Assembly: GCA_003157575.1 (NCBI GenBank)
Contig: PMKA01000431.1
Coordinates: forward strand, 3,058-20,372
DNA length: 17,315 nt
Direction of reading: 5' to 3'
DNA from: Opitutia bacterium
GTDB taxonomy: Bacteria > Verrucomicrobiota > Verrucomicrobiia > Opitutales > Opitutaceae
Positions 8,966-15,672 of this stretch are shown here, piece after piece. Below the pieces are notes generated by a model. The model was not told the origin of the DNA. It worked only from the letters and a program-made list of their open reading frames with translations, and made no database searches. The position numbers and the translations under genes are program-made. Numbering within the stretch: the first letter of the stretch is position 1; every line of letters starts with the position of its first letter.

Positions 8966-8971
8966 TCTCCA
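8966..8971 (-). promoter_or_regulatory. Shine-Dalgarno sequence of the corrinoid protein gene
   Basis: On the minus strand TGGAGA lies in the 21-base gap between the URO-D-family gene and the corrinoid protein gene, with GGAG 8 bases before the ATG at 8958. Most other starts in the window have no such sequence, so this one stands out and supports the chosen start. It may serve strong translation of the shuttle protein. Confidence 0.6.
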
Positions 8972-8979
8972 GATTTGCG

Positions 8980-10035
8980 TCACGCGTGCGCGCGGGACGT
9001 GTTGAATTCGTTGAGCGCGTCCAGCATCGCGCGGATGTTCTCGCGCGGCATGCCCGGGCTGACGCCGCCGCCGACGGAGAGGATGATGTTCTCGCCGCAA
9101 CTCTTCTCAAGGACGTCGAGCGTGGCGGCGCGCACCTCGGCGGGTGTGCCGCGCACTCCGACCTCAAGCGGATTGACATTGCCCATCAGGCACAGGCGCC
9201 CGCCGATGCGCGCCTTGACCTCGGCGATGTCGGTCTGCTTGCCCCAGTTGAGCACGTTGAAGCCGGCGTCCGGCAGATGTTCGACGCAGGCGTCGATGTT
9301 GGCGTCGTTGTGGTAGATCTTCACCCAGTCCTTCGGGAACGCGTCGCAGATGCGCTTCAGGCAGGGATGGGCGAACTCCTCGTAGTGCTCCTCGTTGACG
9401 AAGCCCACGATGTCGTCGAGGACGAAGATCCCCCCGACGGTCGGCCCCATCGCCCTTGCCTGCGCCTTGAGCCAGTCGATGACCAACCGTGTGCAAAGGT
9501 CGAGGAGCTTGTGCGCCCACTCGGGCTTCTCCACAAGGTCCATCATGAACTCGGTTGTACCGCGCACAAAGCTCGCGGTGCACATCGGCCCGCGTGAGGT
9601 GACGATCGGAAGGATCTCGCCGGTGTCGAGGATGCGCTGCCGCTGCATCCTGATGCGGTGCAGCGTGAGCGCCATGAACGCATCCGCCTCGACGTCGTAC
9701 TCGGGAAGGCTGTCCATGTCCTCTATGCGGAAGAGCATGGGGTATTCGCTGGGGGTGTTGTCCTGCCAGAACTTGATCTTCCCCCCCAATGCAGACGGCT
9801 CCGCCGCCATGCCGTACTCCATCCACCAGGACGGCACGAAGATGATCTCGGGAAACTCGCGGTGGATGGCCAGGTTTGCCTGGAACCAGACCTCTGGATT
9901 CAGGAAATAGTCCAGATGTTTGATCCCGAGGTAGCCCGGTATCCAGGGGCTGTCGATGATCAGGGCGACCGGCACCTGCGGCATTTTTTCGAGGCGGGCT
10001 GCCTTCTTGAAGGTTTCCCAATGTTCGGGTTTCAT
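8980..10035 (-). CDS. URO-D-family methyltransferase, likely the substrate:corrinoid methyltransferase
   Basis: Belongs to the uroporphyrinogen decarboxylase superfamily, which includes MtaA/MtbA-type and O-demethylase methyltransferases. Next to a corrinoid protein, it is more likely to move a methyl group to cob(I)alamin than to make haem. The 351-residue protein shows family blocks: FVLDDIVGFVNEEHYEEFAHP (204-224, substrate-side loop), IYHNDANI (240-247), LCLMGNVNPLE, and near the end SVGGGVSPGMPRENIRAMLDA. The usual HxC Zn motif is replaced by His242-Asn-Asp244. I place the start at the ATG at 10035 because it overlaps the preceding stop as ATGA; the frame continues upstream to 10485, but that part is a shadow of the neighbouring genes. 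The methyl donor is unknown. 4-O-methylglucuronate is inferred from context; an aromatic methoxyl group is an alternative. Confidence 0.88.
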   Translation of the reverse strand: MKPEHWETFKKAARLEKMPQVPVALIIDSPWIPGYLGIKHLDYFLNPEVWFQANLAIHREFPEIIFVPSWWMEYGMAAEPSALGGKIKFWQDNTPSEYPMLFRIEDMDSLPEYDVEADAFMALTLHRIRMQRQRILDTGEILPIVTSRGPMCTASFVRGTTEFMMDLVEKPEWAHKLLDLCTRLVIDWLKAQARAMGPTVGGIFVLDDIVGFVNEEHYEEFAHPCLKRICDAFPKDWVKIYHNDANIDACVEHLPDAGFNVLNWGKQTDIAEVKARIGGRLCLMGNVNPLEVGVRGTPAEVRAATLDVLEKSCGENIILSVGGGVSPGMPRENIRAMLDALNEFNTSRAHA

Positions 10036-10415
10036 GGGCGGGAGGGGCTTCCGGCTGGCGGGATTGAGGGTTGGGCGGGCGGCGAGGACAGGGTGGCGAT
10101 CGATATTTCGCCCCCGGCAATCTGCAACTGGACTCCCGCGGCCCCGGCGGCCTCGGCCAGCGCGGCCTCGAGCATGCGGACCGGATCGGGCCCGACGGCA
10201 AGGCGCCGCATCAGGCCGTCGCCCTTCCTGTCGCCGACGCGCAGGGTGATGCGCAGCCCCTTCCGCCTGCATGTCACGCGCGTGCCGTCGGGCAGGGCCG
10301 CGTTCATCGGCGCCAGAAACGCGTCGACGTAGTGGACGCCGATGCCCGACTTGTCGGGCGCCGCGGGCGGCAGCTTCTGCAGCGCCGCAGGATTGATGTC
10401 GCAGAGTTTTGTCAT
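10032..10415 (-). CDS. Conserved-looking 127-aa protein of the corrinoid cluster, function unknown
   Basis: I do not recognise this protein. Its ATG at 10415 overlaps the stop of the activation-domain gene by 4 bases (ATGA), and its own stop overlaps the URO-D gene start in the same way, so it is translationally coupled on both sides and very likely real. The protein is soluble, without signal peptide or membrane segment. Residues about 20-80 contain GIGVHYVDAFLAP and a basic beta-like stretch (RVTCRRKGLRITLRVGDRKG). A helical region rich in Ala and Glu follows (PVRMLEAALAEAAGAAGVQL), then a short strand and a Pro/Ser-rich tail of about 20 residues that is probably disordered. Its position between activator and methyltransferase suggests an accessory subunit or a partner in reactivating the corrinoid, but this is inference from position only. 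Confidence 0.75.
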   Translation of the reverse strand: MTKLCDINPAALQKLPPAAPDKSGIGVHYVDAFLAPMNAALPDGTRVTCRRKGLRITLRVGDRKGDGLMRRLAVGPDPVRMLEAALAEAAGAAGVQLQIAGGEISIATLSSPPAQPSIPPAGSPSRP

Positions 10416-11227
10416 GGTATATCCGATACGAAAATCCGACCGTCCGGGCGCCCGGCGGCGACGGCCCCCTGGGGCGTCCCGGCATGCGCCACCCGGGAGC
10501 GGATGGCGGCCGGGCGGCGGGGCGACCGGCGGTACCGGCAGGCAGAAAGGAGACACCGGGCGCACGGCCCAGGCTGCGGGGCGGAGGAAACCGGTCCGGC
10601 GGGGCCGGCCAGTCCGAAGACCGCGATCTGCGACTTCTTCGGCCGAAGCATGCCGCTCGGCAGCACCTCGAGTTGCTCGGGCAACGGCCGCGTCCGGCCT
10701 CGGCAGATCATCTCATACAACGCGTTCTGGTCCGCGACGTCGGAGCCGTTGTACCCCGGACTGTAATGGGGCGCAGCCACCAGGCCGTCGCGCGCCGCAA
10801 GGCTGCAGATGCGGACGCCTGCCTCCGCCAGGAGACACTCAACCACGGCGGAGCCGAAAACCTCCAAAAAAAAGTACTCGTCCGGCCTCCCCTCCTTCCA
10901 AAGGCGTGCGGCGAACTCCTCGCAGGCGCGGCCTGCGCTGACGGCAACGAGCGCGGCGCGTCGGGCTCCCCACCCGACAAGAATTTCGCGCAATGGCGCC
11001 GGGCTGAACTCCACCCCGTCGATCCGCAGCACGCCGCCGGGCGCCTGCACTGTCGCCTCGCGAATATAGACCCAGGGCCTGCAGTTCCCGGAAACCCAGT
11101 CCCGCGCCCAAACGGCGAGCTCCCGCACGCGTCCGCCCGGGACATAGCCGGGGGGAAAACCCAGCAGGCGCAGGTATTCCGTCTCCTCCACGGAGCAGCC
11201 GGCATGGATATCGAGGGTCTCAAGCAT
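10412..11227 (-). CDS. MetH activation-domain-like protein, probable corrinoid reactivator
   Basis: Resembles the stand-alone relatives of the C-terminal activation domain of cobalamin-dependent methionine synthase, which bind S-adenosylmethionine and help reductive remethylation of oxidised cob(II)alamin. Evidence in the 271-residue protein: EETEYLRLLGF near the N-terminus (14-24); FFLEVFGSAVVE (119-130); HYSPGYNGSDVADQNALYEM (154-173), the expected AdoMet-site region; and LPSGMLRPKKSQIAVFGLAG (189-208). The tail carries CARCLLSACRYRR (Cys222, Cys225, Cys230), a CxxCxxxxC pattern that could hold an Fe-S cluster or metal. About 40 Arg/Pro-rich residues follow. It is the first gene of the corrinoid cluster and overlaps the next gene by 4 bases. 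No RACo-type ferredoxin/ASKHA activator is in the window, so this protein may do that job. The start at 11227 has no Shine-Dalgarno sequence. Confidence 0.8.
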   Translation of the reverse strand: MLETLDIHAGCSVEETEYLRLLGFPPGYVPGGRVRELAVWARDWVSGNCRPWVYIREATVQAPGGVLRIDGVEFSPAPLREILVGWGARRAALVAVSAGRACEEFAARLWKEGRPDEYFFLEVFGSAVVECLLAEAGVRICSLAARDGLVAAPHYSPGYNGSDVADQNALYEMICRGRTRPLPEQLEVLPSGMLRPKKSQIAVFGLAGPAGPVSSAPQPGPCARCLLSACRYRRSPRRPAAIRSRVAHAGTPQGAVAAGRPDGRIFVSDIP

Positions 11228-11531
11228 CAGCGGGGGCGAAAGTGCGAAACCGGCTGCGGAACATATCCGAAACGATTTCCGTCAAAAGCATCTGAGGATG
11301 GCGCTCTATTTTCAAGTCGATCCGGTGCAGTTTCCGACGGTTTCGAAGGCCGTCGGCACGCGAGGTCTTTTCCGGCAGCCGCCGGTGCAGGCGCCCAGAG
11401 TTCGATGGTCCGCGGAACGGGCGACGACGAGCCCACCCCAACGCCTCAAGGTTCCTTAAGCGAAGTCGAATGGCTGATCTCCCCGATCAGAAGGTCCGTC
11501 GATCTCATGCCATCGGGCGATCGGGAAGAAG
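11228..11531. other. Noncoding leader region upstream of the corrinoid cluster
   Basis: About 300 bases with no convincing gene lie between the receptor terminator and the corrinoid cluster. They hold several inverted repeats: CCGACGG/CCGTCGG (11334-11340 and 11350-11356, perfect, 9-base loop); a near-palindrome CTCAAGGTTCCTTAAG (11445-11460); and CTGATC/GATCAG (11474-11490). CCCGATC (11482-11488) can alternatively pair with GATCGGG (11519-11525). The word CCGGTGCAG occurs twice (about 11322 and 11382). The region presumably carries the promoter and 5' leader of the cluster. I could not pick a convincing -35/-10 pair, and I found no recognisable cobalamin-riboswitch core. Confidence 0.4.
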
Positions 11532-11565
11532 AAAAAAAAGGGGCCTGCCGTCACCGGCAGGTCCC
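11532..11565 (-). terminator. Intrinsic terminator of the TonB-dependent receptor gene
   Basis: Read on the minus strand, the stem GGGACCTGCCG, loop GTGA and CGGCAGGCCCC pair over 10 of 11 positions (one A-C mismatch). They are followed directly by eight T. It lies about 60 bases past the receptor stop codon. This is the clearest terminator in the window and separates receptor transcription from the corrinoid cluster. Confidence 0.88.
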
Positions 11566-11626
11566 TCGCTTAAAAAGAGCGGCGAACGGTTCTTTTCAAA
11601 CCGCCGCGCGTCTTAGGTGTAGCGGA

Positions 11627-14600
11627 TTAGAACGAGAACGTGTTCGTAGCAAACCACTCCTGGACCGGCTTCGTTCGCACGGACGCCCAAGTCTGGCCGT
11701 CCGGCTCAACCGAAATCGGGATCAGGCCGTTCTTGGCAAACGCGTTGCGGACGTTGATCTGAATCTTCCAAGTAAGAGCTTTGGAAAGCTTCCGCTCGTA
11801 ACTGACCCAGAGATCGACCGCCCCTTCGGAAGGACCATAGTAGGGCTTGCTCAGGTCGAAGTTTGCCAGAACGCCAGTGCCCGGGATCACCGGATAACCG
11901 ATGACAACCTTGTCCTCCCAGCGATAGCCGCCGCCGACGCCAGCACCCTTCAACAGACCGTTGGTGAACGAGTAGTTCGTCACCAAGTTGAAGCGCCATT
12001 TACGGAGCTCGGGCACATTCGAACCTTCCTGGAGCTTGAGGAGCGTGTATTGGCTGCGCCAGCTCGCGTAGTTGTACCTCAGCTCGTTTCCGGGGACGTA
12101 GTTGCCGTTGTACTGGCGCATGTCACCGGCGTATCCCGCCATCTGCGTATCCATGTAGTTGACAAGCGCATCAAGCGTCGTACCGCCGACATTCTTTTGG
12201 ATCGCTTCGGTCTGAGAAGCGTTGAACTCGAGGCGCCAGTTCGGCGTCGGATTGGCCGTGAGTTCAAACTCATAGCCCTTCGACGTCGAGTCGGCCGTAA
12301 CTGCTTCGCCGACCGGTGTATTATTGGCGCTATAGGAGGCGAGCGACGATATGACGGGCTGGTATTGCGCCGCAGGAATCGGTTTCCCATCGGTCGATCC
12401 AACCGTCGTCAGTGTGGCCGCGTAGACTGAGCGAGTGGTCAGGGCCGAAAGCGTCGTCGGGGTGAAGTTCCACGCCTTGAAATAGCCAGCCGCATCGAGG
12501 GTCGACTGGATGGAGTTCCATGCGGCGATCGAGGCGTCGCGGTGGGCATCGGCCTGCGCCTGCGTTTCCAACGTCGAGCCAGCGGGAACAGGGGCCGGGG
12601 TGCCGGTCAAGTCCGCAACAGGCCTGCCAGCTGCATTGAGATAGGCGGGCGTCCAGAAATACCGCTTCCCTGCGGTATCGTCGGTCTGTTCACGCGTATC
12701 CCATGTGTAACCACTCAACTGATAGAGGAATACATTTCGGAACTTGAGGCCCTGCACGATTACGCTATTGAGGGGCTGAAGATTAAGAGTGGTCGTGCCA
12801 CCGAAGATCTTCGTCTCGTATTTCACCACACGGAGGGAATATTTGCCGTCCTTCGTGGCGAGCGTGACGCCAAATTCCTTCGTTGTGCCGGTCGGATTGG
12901 CGATCGGCTTCCCATAGACATCGACACGCGCGTCCGTGACCTGGAAGTTGTTCGATTTGTTATACGACAGCCCGATGTCGATCGGCAGCGGATCCTTTGC
13001 GCCAAAGAGCTTGTTCAGATGAACGACCAAGCCGCCAGCGGTCGAGTGGTTTTTGTAGTCGCCCGAGTACACGCTCGGCAGGCTGTAGTTGCTGCCCTGG
13101 TCGAGCTCTCCACGGTTGAGGGTCACATTCTGAGCGGTCACACTCTTGCTTTGAACCTCATCATAGCGCCAGCCCAAGTTGGGAATGATCGCGTCGTTCC
13201 ACATGAAACCCTGCCACGAACCGGCGTAAGACTTCGTTTCCCGATACGACTTCGCCGCATGCGTGGTCAGCGCCTGGTTCGTATCGTTGTTGTCGACAAT
13301 CAGGTTATCCTGGAAGTTTTGGTTCCAACCGACATAGTTTGCCGGATTCGAAGCCTGTGTAAGGGCCACGGTCGTGTTGAACACCGGAGTCAAGTTCGCC
13401 GGAAGCGTCCATGGAGAGGCGTAGGTCTGACCAGCAGCCAGCCCGAGACCCGTCCACGTGGAGTTGAAGGTATAGACGTTTCCACTTTGGAGCGTCACCG
13501 GAGCGCCGATGGCAGAGATGTGGGCATTCTGGGCCGAGGAAGCACTCGCCAGCGACGGCCCGAGGTAGATGGCAGCCACCGGCGGGCGATCGTTAATGTT
13601 ATCACTACTTCCATCCGTCGCGTTCCAGTAGGCGGCCCAAGCCCGGCTGTTGGCGTACATCTGCCAGGTGCGGTTTTCGGTCTGGTACAGCTCGTCGCTA
13701 CCGACAAGGTTGATGCGGTGCTTGCCGAGCAGCTTCACCAGAAAATCGTTATGGAGGAAGTCGCTGGCACGGAGTTCACCATAAATCGACGCCCGCTTAA
13801 ACGTGCGATCGCTCCTGTAGGAACTGCCACCGCCCGGTCCACCGAGGATGTAAGGCCGGCCGAAGTTCGGATTGGCAGAGAGATCCAGGAAATGCTGCAG
13901 GATGTCGATCGTCAGCGTCGGATTTCCGAGAAGGGCCTGGCCACCGCCGATGTATTTCTGCCGGTCGTAACTCACATCAATACCAAGTCGATCGTCGAAG
14001 GCGGTCTGGGAGAGATCGATGTTATACGCAGTCCACCTCTCGAATTCCGACTTGGTCGAACCGTCGATCAGGTTGTGGTAGAAGTCGAAGATGCTCGGAT
14101 CGAGCAGCGACTGCTGCCGGAATTGCCCGTATTGGTAGCCAGGGGTCTTGGCGTTGGTGGCAAAACTCTGCAGTGAATTGACGCCGTAGAATTGATCCGA
14201 ATACGTCTGGTTTTGAGCACTGCTTCCCGCACCCGCGAAGCCGCCCGTACTGTTGAGAAACCCGTTATTGATGTATCCACCCATGATTTGGTAGGTCGAA
14301 GCGGTCGCGCCGTCGACCATCCAGATCGCCTGCTGCTGATTAATGGCAGCGGTGAGCCAAGGATTGGTATTCTGCGGCTGCGCGCCGATCCCGTAAGCAT
14401 TGTTCAGGACCAGTTTGCCCATGCCGCCAGTCAGGCTGGAATTGTTAACGGGGCGGAACCACGGCGTAAGGCTGTCGCTGGGCGGGATGATGCGCGGCCG
14501 GTTGGCTTTTGTATCACCGTTCTCGAACTTCACCTTGATGCTGGTGTGGTAGGACGGATCATTGAAGAGCTTCGGATCAAAGCGAAGCGCACCGTAGTAG

Positions 14601-15343
14601 CGCTTGCTGTTGTCGAAGGCCTGCTTCTGCTCGAATTTCTGATCGTTCCACAAACCGTCGACCCGAATGGCGAGAACATTATGGACGAGTTCCTGGTTCA
14701 GGTCGAGCGAACTGCGCGCGCTGCCGTAAGAGCCGACGCGGAACGCGACTTGCCCGCCATCGCGGAAGTCCGCGCTGTGGGTCGAGGCGTTAATGATGCC
14801 GGCCGGGCTGCCCAGACCAAACAGGATGGAATTCGGGCCGCGCTGAATATCGATGCGGTCCACGTTGAAAGAATCCCACGGAATATCGGTGGTAAAGAAA
14901 TCACGGGTCTTGTCGGCAGGGGCCAGACCGCGAACACGTTGATAGTTCTCGGGAATTCGGAGACTGGTGGTTTCATCAACGCTTGTGGCGTTGCCCAAGC
15001 CGGCGTAGCTGCCGTGCGTGCCGGCCACCTCGGCGTTGGTCGTGTACTGCAGCAGGGTGCCGTTATCAGTGGCGCCGACGTCGTTGAGGAACTCCACCGT
15101 CACCACGGATATGGCCGAGCCAACGTCCGCGAGGTTCGTGCGTATGCGGGTTCCCGCGAGAGTTTCAAGTGCCTGGTATCCGACGTCCTTGCTCGCGGAC
15201 ACCTCGAATGGAGACAACTTGACGATCTCTTCATCATTGGCGGGAGCGACCGGAGCCGGCGCTGTCTGTGCAGACAGAGGCGCTGCGAGGGTGCCGCCGA
15301 GAAGCAGCAGCCCGAAGGCTATGGGTTGATTACATCTTTTCAT
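11627..15343 (-). CDS. TonB-dependent outer-membrane receptor, large, Opitutaceae type
   Basis: Predicted to import oligosaccharides across the outer membrane, powered by TonB-ExbBD (not encoded here). It has 1238 residues. The signal peptide is MKRCNQPIAFGLLLLGGTLA and continues to about residue 26 (LSAQ). The conserved mature start EEIVKLSPFEVSASKDVGYQ (about 37-56) follows, then a plug domain (ETLAGTRIRTNLADVGSAIS; later RGLAPADKTRDFF, VDRIDIQRGPNSILFGLGSP and PAGIINAST). A long beta-barrel then ends in a terminal aromatic residue (NTFSF), as outer-membrane barrels do. I chose the ATG at 15343 because it puts the signal peptide first; the reading to 15463 adds an unlikely leader. No SusD-type lipoprotein is present. 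Base composition looks lower in GC than in neighbouring genes. Glucuronoxylan oligosaccharides as substrate are inferred from the neighbouring GH115, GH8 and GH67 genes. Confidence 0.95.
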   Translation of the reverse strand: MKRCNQPIAFGLLLLGGTLAAPLSAQTAPAPVAPANDEEIVKLSPFEVSASKDVGYQALETLAGTRIRTNLADVGSAISVVTVEFLNDVGATDNGTLLQYTTNAEVAGTHGSYAGLGNATSVDETTSLRIPENYQRVRGLAPADKTRDFFTTDIPWDSFNVDRIDIQRGPNSILFGLGSPAGIINASTHSADFRDGGQVAFRVGSYGSARSSLDLNQELVHNVLAIRVDGLWNDQKFEQKQAFDNSKRYYGALRFDPKLFNDPSYHTSIKVKFENGDTKANRPRIIPPSDSLTPWFRPVNNSSLTGGMGKLVLNNAYGIGAQPQNTNPWLTAAINQQQAIWMVDGATASTYQIMGGYINNGFLNSTGGFAGAGSSAQNQTYSDQFYGVNSLQSFATNAKTPGYQYGQFRQQSLLDPSIFDFYHNLIDGSTKSEFERWTAYNIDLSQTAFDDRLGIDVSYDRQKYIGGGQALLGNPTLTIDILQHFLDLSANPNFGRPYILGGPGGGSSYRSDRTFKRASIYGELRASDFLHNDFLVKLLGKHRINLVGSDELYQTENRTWQMYANSRAWAAYWNATDGSSDNINDRPPVAAIYLGPSLASASSAQNAHISAIGAPVTLQSGNVYTFNSTWTGLGLAAGQTYASPWTLPANLTPVFNTTVALTQASNPANYVGWNQNFQDNLIVDNNDTNQALTTHAAKSYRETKSYAGSWQGFMWNDAIIPNLGWRYDEVQSKSVTAQNVTLNRGELDQGSNYSLPSVYSGDYKNHSTAGGLVVHLNKLFGAKDPLPIDIGLSYNKSNNFQVTDARVDVYGKPIANPTGTTKEFGVTLATKDGKYSLRVVKYETKIFGGTTTLNLQPLNSVIVQGLKFRNVFLYQLSGYTWDTREQTDDTAGKRYFWTPAYLNAAGRPVADLTGTPAPVPAGSTLETQAQADAHRDASIAAWNSIQSTLDAAGYFKAWNFTPTTLSALTTRSVYAATLTTVGSTDGKPIPAAQYQPVISSLASYSANNTPVGEAVTADSTSKGYEFELTANPTPNWRLEFNASQTEAIQKNVGGTTLDALVNYMDTQMAGYAGDMRQYNGNYVPGNELRYNYASWRSQYTLLKLQEGSNVPELRKWRFNLVTNYSFTNGLLKGAGVGGGYRWEDKVVIGYPVIPGTGVLANFDLSKPYYGPSEGAVDLWVSYERKLSKALTWKIQINVRNAFAKNGLIPISVEPDGQTWASVRTKPVQEWFATNTFSF

Positions 15344-15485
15344 GGTCTTTGGTTTTGCGGGGAACGCTTGGGTTGGGACAAACAAACGGGGGGGTAAAGA
15401 ATCAAGAGGCACACACCGGCATGCATGCAGACACAAAAAAAATCCCGCCGGCTGCGACGACATCCGGGGAGTGCGGAGAACGAAA

Positions 15486-15491
15486 ATTGTA
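15486..15491 (-). promoter_or_regulatory. Candidate -10 box of the receptor promoter
   Basis: On the minus strand TACAAT matches the sigma-70 -10 consensus at five of six positions. It would leave a 5' untranslated region of about 135 bases before the receptor ATG. The -35 position is poor (about ATGATG), so the promoter is tentative. Confidence 0.3.
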
Positions 15492-15557
15492 AACGGGGAC
15501 GCGAATCACATCATCGAATGTTAAATCAGTCACTACCGACCGCAGGGAGGTGGGGAG

Positions 15558-15567
15558 CTTACGTAAG
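15558..15567. promoter_or_regulatory. Candidate LacI-type operator palindrome
   Basis: CTTACGTAAG is a perfect 10-bp palindrome with a central CG step, as is usual for LacI-family operators. It lies between the divergent receptor and regulator genes, upstream of the possible receptor -10 box. Its recognition by the neighbouring regulator is inferred. Confidence 0.4.
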
Positions 15568-15661
15568 GAGGGTAACGGCGGGGGGGGAAACGGGCACCGC
15601 ACGGGCGGCAACGGGGTGAACGATTGCGCGGATGATGCGGTGAAGCAAAAAGGCTTCTGTG

Positions 15662-15672
15662 CTAACTTTAGA
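15662..15672. promoter_or_regulatory. Second copy of the candidate operator, upstream of lacI-type gene
   Basis: CTAACTTTAGA is identical to 11 bases of the site at 7241-7252 upstream of the GH115 operon. It ends 40 bases before the regulator start codon, a position suited to autoregulation. It also overlaps a possible extended -10 (TGTGCTAACTT), which is an alternative explanation for this copy. Confidence 0.4.

Noticed and set aside
7363..9597. A 744-codon plus-strand frame opposite the corrinoid cluster
   Set aside because: It runs antisense across three well-identified genes and their intergenic gaps, with no domain of its own; such long shadows are common at high GC.
10036..10485. N-terminal extension of the URO-D-family protein
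   Set aside because: The extra 150 residues overlap the 127-aa gene and the activator gene in another frame. The ATGA overlap and family length fit the start at 10035.
11228..11530. Cobalamin riboswitch upstream of the corrinoid cluster
   Set aside because: I looked on the minus strand for a B12-box-like core and the GCCACTG element and found neither. The stems present are not arranged like that class.
10409..14176. Long plus-strand frames (10409-12430 and 12542-14176) opposite the activator and the receptor
   Set aside because: Both are antisense to convincing genes; the first even crosses the receptor terminator and a noncoding gap. No protein family is visible.
11627..15343. SusC/SusD pair of Bacteroidota type
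   Set aside because: No SusD-like lipoprotein gene is next to the receptor, and the receptor N-terminus is of the verrucomicrobial type without a carboxypeptidase-like extension.
15344..15463. N-terminal extension of the receptor
   Set aside because: Forty residues ahead of a textbook signal peptide are not plausible for an outer-membrane protein.
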